A model generated the notes under the pieces. The model did not search any database and had not been told where the DNA came from. It worked only from the letters and a program-made list of their open reading frames with translations. From Bacteroidales bacterium (GTDB lineage Bacteria > Bacteroidota > Bacteroidia > Bacteroidales > JAADGE01): a stretch of 32,835 bases of DNA. A program made the translations under genes and the position numbers. This document shows, in pieces, positions 7,841-15,381 of this stretch. Within the stretch, counting starts at the first letter, position 1; the number at the start of each line of letters is the position of its first letter. The stretch spans positions 1 through 32,835 of the forward strand of contig JAOZMB010000003.1 in NCBI GenBank assembly GCA_029934515.1, in the 5' to 3' direction.

Positions 7841-7946
7841 TTAGTAAATTACGAATTATAAATTATGAATTACGAATTTGTTTACACCTGATAATAAGTA
7901 TTTTACAAAAAACAAATCAGGAAGTTATTTTTTAACCATTACTTAG
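7841..7946 (+). repeat. Dispersed repeat copy C
   Basis: Full-length copy: TTAGTA, four AATTAYR heptamers, AATTTG, then GTTTACACCTGATAATAAG, TATTTTACAAAAAAC, ATCAGG and GTTATTTTTTAACC, ending CATTACTTAG. It starts 1 bp after the TGA of the TagF-like gene. CCTGAT and ATCAGG inside the distal half form an inverted repeat, and the outer ends TTAGTAA/TTACTTA are imperfect inverted repeats. Confidence 0.9.
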
Positions 7947-8008
7947 TAATAGTCGTTATTTATTTAAAAATCAAAATATTCAAAACTTCAATTTTAATAT
8001 AATTTGAT

Positions 8009-8776
8009 ATGTATTATTTTTTTATTGTAAAAAAAATCTTTTTCTTATTTTTAATATTAGCTGTTGTTCATTACGGTTGTAACGAAGACAAAAATGATTA
8101 TTTAATTGAAACTAAAAAATTTAAAAATATTTTAATTGACATGCATCTTGCCGATGGTATTTTACAAGCAGAGAATCTTCAGAGTAAGTTTAACAGAAAA
8201 AGAGACACTATAACACCTTATAATTTTGTTTTAAAAAAACATAATGTTTCGCGAGGTCATTTTGAAAAAACGGTTAATTATTATACCTTGCATTCCGAAG
8301 ATTATAAAATTATATATAAGTCTGTTATCGACAGTATTTCAAAAATGGAAGATGAAATAAAAAAAATAAATAAAAAATATGTTAATGAAGAAAAACTCAA
8401 AACAGGTAATCTTTGGCGAAAGAAAACTGAATGGAATTTGCCAGAAGATGGTAAGACAAAGGCTATTTCTTTTAAAATAAAATTAACAAAACATGGAACT
8501 TATACATTAAGTGCCGATATAAAAATGTTCAGCGATGATAAATCCGTAGGTCAGAGAATGACAATAATTGCAAATTACAAAGACGGCACGAAAGAAATTA
8601 ATACAAATGGAACTATTGTGAAAGACAACAAATACAACAATTATAAGGTGTCGATTACAAGTTTACCTGAAAAAAAATTACAAAGTATTTCTGGCTGGGT
8701 GCTTGACCACAGCAAAGGAACACAGGAAAAACATGCGAAAGTGAAAAATATTATGTTAAAATATCAAAAAAAATGA
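8009..8776 (+). CDS. DUF4296-type lipoprotein
   Basis: A 255-residue predicted lipoprotein. A hydrophobic leader ends in HYGC with Cys24 as the likely acylation site; the lipobox is loose, as is common in Bacteroidota. The residues after the Cys (NEDKND) are acidic, resembling the lipoprotein export signal that sends Bacteroidota lipoproteins to the cell surface. Residues about 33-125 match DUF4296 in pattern: a helical segment with LIDMHLADGIL, then HNVSRGHFEKTVNYYTLH and an EEIKKINK-like helix. The C-terminal half (about 130-255) reads as a beta-sandwich of unknown role. DUF4296 proteins have no established function. It stands alone on its strand after repeat C. Confidence 0.75.
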   Translation: MYYFFIVKKIFFLFLILAVVHYGCNEDKNDYLIETKKFKNILIDMHLADGILQAENLQSKFNRKRDTITPYNFVLKKHNVSRGHFEKTVNYYTLHSEDYKIIYKSVIDSISKMEDEIKKINKKYVNEEKLKTGNLWRKKTEWNLPEDGKTKAISFKIKLTKHGTYTLSADIKMFSDDKSVGQRMTIIANYKDGTKEINTNGTIVKDNKYNNYKVSITSLPEKKLQSISGWVLDHSKGTQEKHAKVKNIMLKYQKK

Positions 8777-8806
8777 TTTGAATATTCACAAAAAAAATTG
8801 TATTTT

Positions 8807-8836
8807 TTTGTATTTAAAAAAATAGTTATATATTTG
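8807..8836 (+). promoter_or_regulatory. Strong promoter TTTG-N18-TATATTTG
   Basis: TTTG (8807-8810) and TATATTTG (8829-8836) are spaced 18 bp apart, an excellent fit to the Bacteroidota housekeeping promoter. Transcription would begin near 8842 and meet a terminator-like hairpin about 60 nt later (8903-8929). Confidence 0.75.
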
Positions 8837-8841
8837 TGGCA

Positions 8842-8930
8842 CGTTTAGTGATTTTTTTACTAAAATGTTTTTTTTCATAGTAAGTTTTAGGTTAGTTGTT
8901 TTGAGGGCGGAGATATCCGTCCTCTTTTTA
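8842..8930 (+). ncRNA. Candidate small RNA or attenuated leader before the J-domain gene
   Basis: A consensus promoter, a hairpin TTTAGT/ACTAAA (8844-8864) and an intrinsic-terminator-like hairpin define a predicted transcript of about 88 nt. Its only in-frame ATG (8865) would add 26 unconvincing residues to the downstream protein, whose own ATG lies after the terminator. It may be a free-standing small RNA or a transcription attenuator for the J-domain gene. I do not recognise an Rfam family. Confidence 0.45.
8903..8929 (+). terminator. Intrinsic terminator-like hairpin
   Basis: GAGGGCGG (8903-8910), loop AGATAT, CCGTCCTC (8917-8924), then TTTTT. The 8-bp stem has one G.U wobble and is very G+C-rich for this genome. 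It is placed between the promoter at 8829 and the likely ATG at 8943 of the J-domain gene. Confidence 0.7.
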
Positions 8931-8942
8931 TTTTGTAATTCT

Positions 8943-9713
8943 ATGATTATAATTTCATTTCTTTATATATCCATTGCAGTACCTACTTTGCAGATTATCC
9001 TCACAGTTATTATACTAATTTTTTTAACAATAAAAATAATTGATTCTTCTTCTTCCGTAGAGAAAGACTCTAACAGTCATATTAACAATGTTTTAAAATC
9101 GAAATTAATTATTTTTGGGGCTAAATTTTTATTGTATAGGAATACTGATTATCAAAAAGAATTAGATTATATTTATAAATATTATCTAAAAAATTATGAT
9201 GAATATACTGCAAATATTTCAAAAAAGAAAATTATTTATTATATTAATAATACGGTAAAAATAAAAAACACTAAAAATACGGTAAAAATCCCACATAAAT
9301 ACCGTCTTAAAATTTTGTTTTTTTTGTTCGAAGTTGCATCTGTTAATAAACCTATTACAAAAAAAGAGCTATATTTTCTAAAAGAAATTTGCAAAGAACT
9401 AAAAATCAATCAAAATTTATTCGATAGAATAAAAGAAAATTATGTATATCAAAAAGATAAAACAAATAATAGAAAAGATTTTTTTCAAAATAGAAATCCT
9501 AATTACAAATTGAACGAAGCATATCGTACTCTTGATATTTCCGTAAATTCAAATATTAAAGAAGTAAAAAAGGCATACCGAGTACTTGCCCAAAAATATC
9601 ACCCTGATAAACATACAATTTTTGGAGAAGGAGCAGTTAAAAAAGCGGAAAAAAAATTTAAAATTATTTCGCAAGCGTATAAAAAAATTATTGATTCTCT
9701 AAAAAATTATTGA
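8943..9713 (+). CDS. Membrane-anchored TerB-like/J-domain co-chaperone (DjlA-like)
   Basis: A 256-residue protein with an N-terminal hydrophobic anchor (about residues 1-29), an all-helical middle region (about 105-170) resembling the TerB/DjlA segment, and a C-terminal J domain (about 188-256) with the HPD tripeptide at 220-222 that stimulates DnaK ATPase. It probably recruits DnaK to the inner membrane. I chose the ATG at 8943. The upstream in-frame ATG (8865) would start 26 residues earlier, but a G+C-rich terminator-like hairpin lies inside that extension. The gene is convergent with rsmE and overlaps it by 7 bp, so the two mRNAs are complementary at their 3' ends. Client proteins are unknown. 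Confidence 0.8.
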   Translation: MIIISFLYISIAVPTLQIILTVIILIFLTIKIIDSSSSVEKDSNSHINNVLKSKLIIFGAKFLLYRNTDYQKELDYIYKYYLKNYDEYTANISKKKIIYYINNTVKIKNTKNTVKIPHKYRLKILFFLFEVASVNKPITKKELYFLKEICKELKINQNLFDRIKENYVYQKDKTNNRKDFFQNRNPNYKLNEAYRTLDISVNSNIKEVKKAYRVLAQKYHPDKHTIFGEGAVKKAEKKFKIISQAYKKIIDSLKNY

Positions 9714-10408
9714 TTCAAAAAATCTATAATTACTGTTGCCGTGATTGCTGCTGTTTCTGTTCTCAGTCGTGAGTTTGAAAGATTTACAGATATAAAACCA
9801 TTCCGCTCAGCAATCATAACCTCTTTTTCCGAAAAATCGCCTTCTGGACCTATCAAAATTAAAACATTCTCTCCTTTATTGTATATATCTTTTATTTTCT
9901 TTTTTGGTGTATTGTAACAATGCGCAATAATTTTTTTACCTGGAAAATTAATGTTCAAAATTTTTTTAATATCAGTTAGAACATTCAATTTTGGTAAATA
10001 TGCTTTATCCGATTGTTTTACAGCCGACAATAAAATTTTATTTAATCGTTCTGGTTTTATTATTTTTCTTTCTGAATAACGACATAGAAGCGGAGTAATT
10101 TCTTCTATACCAATTTCGGTTGTTTTTTCTAAAAAAAATTCAAATCTATTTATACTTTTAGGAGGCGCAATTGCAATATGTAATTTAAAATCACGTTTTT
10201 TGTAATTACTTATTTTCGATATCAATGCAACTGTGCATCGTTTCTTATTTGTAAATATTATTTTTGCATGATAAAAATTTCCTTTTCCATCGATAAGATT
10301 AATTTCATCTCCGATTTTTAATCGCAATACGCGCAAACAATGTCGCGATTCATTTTCCGACAAAGTGTATTTTTTTGAAATAATATCTGTTGCGTAAAAT
10401 ATATGCAC
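9707..10408 (-). CDS. rsmE: 16S rRNA (uracil-1498 N3) methyltransferase
   Basis: RsmE methylates U1498 of 16S rRNA using SAM and belongs to the SPOUT (trefoil-knot) class. The 233-residue product has the N-terminal PUA-like part (HCLRVLRLKIGDEI), KTTEIGIEEITPLLC near residue 93, LIGPEGDFSEKE near 180 and the knot motif LSNSRLRTETAAI near 210, all typical. Length is normal for the family. The last codons overlap the end of the convergent J-domain gene by 7 bp. No clear promoter was found upstream, where about 180 bp of A+T-rich DNA precede repeat copy D. Confidence 0.96.
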   Translation of the reverse strand: MHIFYATDIISKKYTLSENESRHCLRVLRLKIGDEINLIDGKGNFYHAKIIFTNKKRCTVALISKISNYKKRDFKLHIAIAPPKSINRFEFFLEKTTEIGIEEITPLLCRYSERKIIKPERLNKILLSAVKQSDKAYLPKLNVLTDIKKILNINFPGKKIIAHCYNTPKKKIKDIYNKGENVLILIGPEGDFSEKEVMIAERNGFISVNLSNSRLRTETAAITATVIIDFLNQ

Positions 10409-10711
10409 TTTTTTTTATTATATTTATTAATTCATTCTATTAAAAATCTGTTTGTTAGGCAAAAGTTGAAAGTTGATGCGGAAAAATTTTTGTCAAATGA
10501 TTTAGGAATTGTTAAAAAAAGGTTTTGTAATATTTTGTTTTTTTATAAAGTCAATCATATTTTCCACAATGTCAAAAAAATACTTGTCTTAGTAAATTAC
10601 GAATTATAAATTATGAATTACGAATTGGTTTACAACTGATAATAAATATTTTACAAAAGAACAAATCATAAGTTATTTTTTAATGATTACTTATATACTC
10701 TCGTCCATATT
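10409..10711. other. Intergenic region rsmE / porin
   Basis: This 303-bp gap contains repeat copy D (10589-10693) and about 180 bp of A+T-rich DNA with no recognisable gene. A 68-codon plus-strand reading frame crosses it but overlaps the rsmE start and ends inside the repeat, so it is not annotated. Confidence 0.65.
10589..10693 (+). repeat. Dispersed repeat copy D
   Basis: Full-length copy with four AATTAYR heptamers, AATTGGTTTACAACTGATAA, ATATTTTAC, ATCAT (degenerate ATCAGG) and GTTATTTTTTAATG, ending ATTACTTAT. Unlike copies A-C its heptamer end faces away from the neighbouring stop codon (porin, minus strand). Confidence 0.9.
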
Positions 10712-11695
10712 TTAAAAGAATATTTGTAATTGAAGCGATGCTGTGTAATTTTTAATATTATTATCTATAACTTGGAAATAATTATCAAACATAATTTTAA
10801 GTTTATGCTTGTTTATCAGGTAATTATATCCTAATCTATAATATGGTTTATCATTTGTTTCGTCTATTATATCAGTGTAATTTTCGTAAGAAATAATTAT
10901 TTGATTTTTCTTGAAATTAAATGTTGTCAGTAAATAGTATCCGTTTGCAGATTGTTCGTTTATATTTGCGTTTAAATATTCTGCTTGGAATTCAATAAAT
11001 TTATTTTTAAATAAAACAAAAAAATTATATCTAAAATCATTACCATTTAATATTGTTGTATCTGGAATAAGTTTTTTTATTTTTAAATTTTCTGCTTTTC
11101 TGAGCGCAATAGAATATCCAATTTTTATTTCACTTTTATTGTTTGGTTCGAAATTCAAAGATGTTTTATGCGTTGCAAGGTAGCCATTATTCTCAAACCT
11201 ATATTCTTTTATTCCGTATCCGTTAAACAATCCAGCATAAGTTTCCAAAAGTTTATTTTTTGTCTGAAATTTTATCTGCATTCCTATATCTCTCATATCA
11301 AGTGAGCCGTTAACATACAATCTGTTAATTGGTTTTGTCCTTTCAATTGTTGTTATTTTATAATCAACTTGAAACATTTGCAAACTGTATGCTGGTTTGA
11401 ACTGTCCGATATCAAATTTGAACAGACCTGCTTTATATCCAATTTTTACGTCTTGCAGAAAGAATTTTTGTTGTTGGAAACTTGTTATTATTGTTTGAAT
11501 TTTATAAGACCATTTTTTTGAGAAGTCTGGAGTCGATTTTGACCAAGCTTTCAATCTTCGTAAAGCGAAACCATGATTATCATCAAAATTACTTGATGCT
11601 CTAATCTGTGCGTATCCGTTCCATTCTATCGAACTTTGTGCATTTGTAAAGCCTGTGCTAACTATTAATAGAAGAATAATTATTTTATATTTCAT
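10712..11695 (-). CDS. Porin O/P-type outer-membrane porin
   Basis: A 327-residue outer-membrane barrel. A signal peptide ends near TNAQ (residue 20), followed by WNGYAQIRA, FALRRLKAWSKS and VKIGYKAGLFKFDIGQFKPAY, which are typical of phosphate-selective porin O/P family members. The chain then alternates beta-strand and short turns and ends in LQLQIFF, with the aromatic last residue expected for BAM recognition. It likely lets small anions or sugars diffuse across the outer membrane; the substrate cannot be read from sequence. It stands alone on its strand; a TAAATTTG -7-like site lies 11 bp before the start. Confidence 0.8.
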   Translation of the reverse strand: MKYKIIILLLIVSTGFTNAQSSIEWNGYAQIRASSNFDDNHGFALRRLKAWSKSTPDFSKKWSYKIQTIITSFQQQKFFLQDVKIGYKAGLFKFDIGQFKPAYSLQMFQVDYKITTIERTKPINRLYVNGSLDMRDIGMQIKFQTKNKLLETYAGLFNGYGIKEYRFENNGYLATHKTSLNFEPNNKSEIKIGYSIALRKAENLKIKKLIPDTTILNGNDFRYNFFVLFKNKFIEFQAEYLNANINEQSANGYYLLTTFNFKKNQIIISYENYTDIIDETNDKPYYRLGYNYLINKHKLKIMFDNYFQVIDNNIKNYTASLQLQIFF

Positions 11696-11705
11696 TTTAA
11701 AATAT

Positions 11706-11713
11706 CAAATTTA
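11706..11713 (-). promoter_or_regulatory. Putative -7 element for porin gene
   Basis: TAAATTTG on the minus strand matches TAnnTTTG, but it would leave only about 5 nt of leader before the ATG and no -33 box is evident. Weak support. Confidence 0.35.
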
Positions 11714-11879
11714 TTTTTTTTATGTTTACTGTCGGCATTGTTTCAAATCACACAGACAGTATTAAACAAATACTTTTTTATATCAGGTTAATTTATCATT
11801 GTCAAAAGTGTCTCCAACATTCCAAACCCAAACTCTATGATTTTCAAGCACTCTAAAACTTTCACGCTGTAAAATTTTA

Positions 11880-11887
11880 TATTTTTG
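11880..11887 (+). promoter_or_regulatory. Putative -7 element for the small Cys protein
   Basis: TATTTTTG matches TAnnTTTG. It overlaps the only alternative in-frame initiation codon of the small gene (TTG at 11885-11887), which argues that this TTG is not a translation start. Confidence 0.5.
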
Positions 11888-11911
11888 CAAAATTATTTAA
11901 ATTTCATTTAT

Positions 11912-12109
11912 AATGAAAAAAAAAAAAGAAAATGTAATGATGCAACTCGGTTTGAGTTAAAAGGACAGGAGATGCACAGAATATTTCCGGGAGACATGGC
12001 AATTGGAACAGGAGATATTTTTAGCTTCTCATATTGCCTTGACTGCGGACAAATACAAGATGACTTTCCACTATTTAGAACAACTTTTGAAAAATTCTAC
12101 GATTTATAA
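11912..12109 (+). CDS. Small CxxC protein behind a 12-A run (frame slip at start)
   Basis: A reading frame of about 60 residues encodes KCNDATRFELKG, HRIFPGDM and FSFSYCLDCGQIQDDFP, a compact Cys-containing protein with a zinc-knuckle-like CLDCG. I do not recognise the family. The only ATG in a sensible place (11912) is followed directly by twelve A residues and is one base out of frame with the protein; 13 or 10 A would place MKKKK in frame. The open frame itself begins only at TTG 11885, inside a promoter-like element. Explanations are transcriptional or translational slippage on the A-run, phase variation, an indel error in the assembly, or a recently inactivated gene. A hairpin terminator follows at 12142-12197. 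Confidence 0.55.
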   Translation, partial: NEKKKRKCNDATRFELKGQEMHRIFPGDMAIGTGDIFSFSYCLDCGQIQDDFPLFRTTFEKFYDL

Positions 12110-12141
12110 ATCGTAAATAAAGTTTGAAATTATAGAAAAAT

Positions 12142-12197
12142 AAGTCGTAGCTTGGATATTTAATTTATATGTTACAAATAAACCCAAGCTTTGACTT
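12142..12197. terminator. Bidirectional terminator between convergent genes
   Basis: AAGTCGTAGCTTGG (12142-12155) pairs with CCAAGCTTTGACTT (12184-12197) as 5+7 bp with a 2-nt internal mismatch. It lies between the small plus-strand gene and the minus-strand DUF4465 gene. Confidence 0.6.
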
Positions 12198-12209
12198 TAT
12201 TGATGAATA

Positions 12210-13190
12210 TTATTTGATTATTTTGTGTGTGTAAGTTCTTGTTTTTGTTTTTATATTAATAAAATATAATCCAGATTTCAGATTACTAAGCTGTAATTCT
12301 ATGTTGCCAGAGCAGTTCTTTTTTTCCAAAATAACCTTTCCAGTAATATCACTAAGTGAAATATTAGCTTCCTCAATATTTTCAATTTTAATAAAATCGG
12401 AAAAAGGATTTGGATATATATTAAAATATTTATTGTTTAAGTTTTCTGTATTGGCAACATAATCAAGAGTCAAATTATCAACACAATAATATGCTGGCGT
12501 AAAATCATCACTTGTTTGATAAGAAATTTCAATACCGTGAGTCTCACCAAGTGCAGATAAATCTACCCAAGTCCAGTTGTCAATAATATATGAGTTCCCG
12601 TTTGTAAAATCGGCAAGATAAAATTCAACAAAATTACCAGTGTACTGATTATTAACCATACTTTTGAATATTAGTTTGTAATAATCACCTGTTTCATAAA
12701 TACCGTTACCTGTTCCGTCTGTTCCGTTCATGTAATGATATGCCCATGTTGAGTTTGTAAAATATGCTCCATTCGCAATTTGAATGCCACAACAATAAGA
12801 TACATCAAACTGGATTGTGTCTTTATCGAACATGTATCCAATAGCATAATTTTCTGTGTTCTCGCAACCGCCTCCATTTGGGTAGTTTGAGTATGAACTA
12901 AAATTAGTCCAATCGGCAGTGTTCAAATCAGTTTGGTTTGAGTATGCTGTCCCCGACCAGTAATCATAACCATTCTCAGGTGTATAAAATACACGAAAAG
13001 TTCCATTGATGCTCTGAAATACAAATTTCTCTGTAACTCCTATCGTTCCACTGTGCTGTGTTGAGCCGTTAAAATATCCTTCTTCTGGCACTATTAAATC
13101 TTCAAAATCAGTGATAACAACGTTCTGCGAAATAGCGCAAAAATGTGAAAATACAATAATAATTATTGCAGTTAATAATAAATTTTTCAT
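12210..13190 (-). CDS. T9SS-exported DUF4465 protein, likely B12-binding (BtuH-like)
   Basis: A 326-residue secreted protein. A signal peptide (about 1-21, ending AISQ) is followed by a DUF4465-like domain (about 25-248) with FEDL near residue 30, WSGTAYSNQTD near 78, NYAIGY near 115 and a beta-sandwich pattern. The C-terminal 75 residues are a type-A T9SS sorting domain: YPNPFSDFIKI near 260, DITGK, LKSGLYFINI and a basic IKTKT...HKIIK end. From memory, DUF4465 is the family of the Bacteroides B12-binding lipoproteins called BtuH. Independent support comes from a cobalamin riboswitch directly upstream on the same strand. Predicted location is the cell surface or medium via T9SS, in contrast to the lipid-anchored Bacteroides proteins. 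No btuB or btuG is beside it. Confidence 0.8.
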   Translation of the reverse strand: MKNLLLTAIIIIVFSHFCAISQNVVITDFEDLIVPEEGYFNGSTQHSGTIGVTEKFVFQSINGTFRVFYTPENGYDYWSGTAYSNQTDLNTADWTNFSSYSNYPNGGGCENTENYAIGYMFDKDTIQFDVSYCCGIQIANGAYFTNSTWAYHYMNGTDGTGNGIYETGDYYKLIFKSMVNNQYTGNFVEFYLADFTNGNSYIIDNWTWVDLSALGETHGIEISYQTSDDFTPAYYCVDNLTLDYVANTENLNNKYFNIYPNPFSDFIKIENIEEANISLSDITGKVILEKKNCSGNIELQLSNLKSGLYFINIKTKTRTYTHKIIK

Positions 13191-13258
13191 AAAAATATAT
13201 TTAAAAATAAAAAAAATACTTCATATCCAGAAAGTTCTTATTTTTTATATAGAATAAA

Positions 13259-13425
13259 CGGCAGGTCTTCTGACTTACTTCATATTTTCAAAAAGCCTTC
13301 CCATAAGTTATTGTTTAATACATAAACACTTACAGTGGCAAAAAGGAGGTTTCTTTGAAAATTTTGGAAGTTTACAGCAGCTGGTACTGTTGTCGATTTT
13401 CACGACATTCCCTCTTATTTTAATA
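13259..13425 (-). promoter_or_regulatory. Cobalamin riboswitch
   Basis: Read on the minus strand the element contains AGAGGGAATGTCGTGAAAAT, ACAGTACCAGCTGCTGTAA, GCCACTG, GGGAAGGC and, at the 3' end, the B12 box AAGTCAGAAGACCTGCC. This is the conserved order of the adenosylcobalamin-type aptamer. It ends 68 nt before the DUF4465 gene. No strong terminator is visible in the linker, so control may be at translation initiation. Confidence 0.92.
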
Positions 13426-13457
13426 TTAGAACAAATAATTAAAATCCATTTAAAGTG

Positions 13458-13465
13458 CAAATGTA
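13458..13465 (-). promoter_or_regulatory. Putative -7 element for the B12-riboswitch transcript
   Basis: TACATTTG on the minus strand matches TAnnTTTG and would start the RNA near 13451, about 26 nt before the aptamer. No clear -33 box is visible. Confidence 0.55.
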
Positions 13466-13590
13466 AAACTTTTTTGTAAAAAACGGCTTAATACTTGTGT
13501 TTTATTTTTTTTTTATTAAAAAGTAAAATAAAATATTTAAATTTAAATAAAAAATTATATATTTCGGGTTTCAAATTATAGTATTTTTTT

Positions 13591-15282
13591 ATGAAAATAA
13601 GAACAAAATTACCGCTATTTACAAGTATAATTGTTTTAATATCAATAGTTTCCATCACGATATATGCTATCTATGATTTCCGTATGAAGACGCTTGAAAG
13701 TATTGAATTATACAGAGTTGAACAGACAAATATAATAAAAAACCAACTAAAAGACAATGTAAACAATGCCTATAAAATAATTGAGATGGCACATGAAATG
13801 GCTATTTCTGTTGGCGATTTTAAACAAAAAACAGATACCGGTTATGTTGAAAATAAAGTTACAATTTCTAATTTTCTACGTCTTACTCTGGAAAATATAA
13901 GAATAATGCGTTACCGTGAAGCTGGTTATATTTGGATAAATGAGATTGAACCGCCTTATACTGTAATTTTGCATCCTATCCGACCAGAAATAGAAAGTAC
14001 AGCACAGGTTTTTTATATAAAAGATACACAACAGAATGTATATGAAGCATTTGCAGAGGTAATTTATGATGAAAATGGTGCTGGATTTCTTAGATATGAT
14101 TTCTACAAACCAGGAACAAACGAAAAAATACCTAAATTAAGTTATATCAGATTATATGAACCTTTTGGCTGGATACTTGGAACAGGAGTTTATATTGATT
14201 ACATAGATAAAATGGTTAGTCTTAAGACAGAACAGCTTTACGAACAGACCAACAAAATGATTAAATACATAATTGTTTTTGGTGTTGTTCTTATAGCTCT
14301 TTCTACAATTGCTTTATATTTTATAGGAAAAGTTATTACAGATTCTATATATTTTGTAAAAGAGCAACTTTTTCAAATGTCAAAAGGTCATATTATAAAA
14401 AAAAGTCCTAAGATGAGGAAAGATGAATTAGGCGAAATGACAAACTCGCTAAACGACCTAATAGGCGGAGTGAATTCTTACTCAGAGTTTGCTTTAAATA
14501 TAGAAAGTGGAAACCTTGATGCTGATTTTAAACCACTTAGCGAAAATGATAATCTTGGAGTCTCTTTATTAAAAATGAGACAAAGCCTAAAAACTGCTAA
14601 AAAAGAAGAAGAAAATAGAAGAATCGAAACAGAACGCAGGAACTGGGCAAATGAAGGATATACAATGTTTAGTGACCTGATGAGAAAAAGCAGCGACGAC
14701 CCAGTGTTAATGTCTTTTGAGATAATAAATAATCTGGTAAATTATTTAAATGCTATAATTGGTGGTTTGTTTATTGAAAATGACGATGACAAAAAAAATC
14801 CTCATTTCGAACTAATAGCATCTACAGCATATAATAGACGAAAATTTAAACAGAAAATAGTTAGAAGAGGAGAAGGTCTAATAGGAGCTTGTGCACTTGA
14901 AAAACAAAAAATTTATCTAACAAACGTTCCAAACGATTATGTTGAAATACGTTCAGGACTTGGAACAGCAAATCCAAACTCTATATTAATAGTTCCGCTG
15001 ATGATAGAAAGTAATGTTATAGGAATTATCGAACTTGCAGCTTTTAAAAAATTTAAAGAATTTGAAATACAATTTGTTGAAAAAGTATCCGAAAGTATAG
15101 CGGCAGCTGTTTATTCTGCAAAAATTAATGTAAGAACATCGGGACTACTGGAAGGAGTGAAAATATTTGATGATGAAAAAAATAAATTAATAGCAAATAT
15201 TAAAGATAAAGAAAAACAAATAAAAAAATTAAAAAGACAGTTGAGAATTGAAAATTCTAAAAAATCAATATTTGAAATTTAA
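13591..15282 (+). CDS. Cache-HAMP-GAF membrane sensor without output domain
   Basis: A 563-residue receptor-like protein. An N-terminal membrane helix (about 9-28) and a second (about 225-247) bracket an extracytoplasmic single Cache domain (sCache_2 type) with YIWINEIEPP, ILHPIRPE near 130 and a GAGFLRYDFYKPG block, a ligand-binding fold for small organic acids. A HAMP region follows (about 248-300), then a GAF domain (about 365-510; GEGLIGACALEKQKIYL, ILIVPLMIESNVIGIIELA). The chain ends in a lysine-rich coiled coil (about 515-560). No histidine kinase, methyl-accepting, GGDEF or PP2C domain is present. It may pass its signal by protein contact. The fused transporter gene starts 99 bp downstream with no obvious separate promoter, so the two may be co-transcribed. 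Confidence 0.85.
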   Translation: MKIRTKLPLFTSIIVLISIVSITIYAIYDFRMKTLESIELYRVEQTNIIKNQLKDNVNNAYKIIEMAHEMAISVGDFKQKTDTGYVENKVTISNFLRLTLENIRIMRYREAGYIWINEIEPPYTVILHPIRPEIESTAQVFYIKDTQQNVYEAFAEVIYDENGAGFLRYDFYKPGTNEKIPKLSYIRLYEPFGWILGTGVYIDYIDKMVSLKTEQLYEQTNKMIKYIIVFGVVLIALSTIALYFIGKVITDSIYFVKEQLFQMSKGHIIKKSPKMRKDELGEMTNSLNDLIGGVNSYSEFALNIESGNLDADFKPLSENDNLGVSLLKMRQSLKTAKKEEENRRIETERRNWANEGYTMFSDLMRKSSDDPVLMSFEIINNLVNYLNAIIGGLFIENDDDKKNPHFELIASTAYNRRKFKQKIVRRGEGLIGACALEKQKIYLTNVPNDYVEIRSGLGTANPNSILIVPLMIESNVIGIIELAAFKKFKEFEIQFVEKVSESIAAAVYSAKINVRTSGLLEGVKIFDDEKNKLIANIKDKEKQIKKLKRQLRIENSKKSIFEI

Positions 15283-15381
15283 AAACATAAAAAAAAAGAT
15301 TTTAATTGGAAAAATATGATATATTAATATCTTAAACTAATATTTCTGAACTCAAACCTTATAAAATCTAAAAAAATAAAA

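Larger units (their letters stand above)
13191..13590. other. Divergent region with cobalamin riboswitch
   Basis: This 400-bp gap holds the minus-strand cobalamin riboswitch, a 68-nt linker to its gene, a TACATTTG promoter element at 13458-13465, and about 125 bp of A+T-rich DNA before the plus-strand sensor gene. No further gene is visible. Confidence 0.75.

Noticed and set aside
8865-8942. N-terminal extension of the J-domain protein from an ATG at 8865
   Set aside because: It spans a terminator-like hairpin; the ATG at 8943 directly precedes the membrane anchor.
10403-10609. 68-codon plus-strand ORF upstream of the porin
   Set aside because: It overlaps the rsmE start, ends within repeat copy D so its last residues are repeat-encoded, and shows no recognisable domain.
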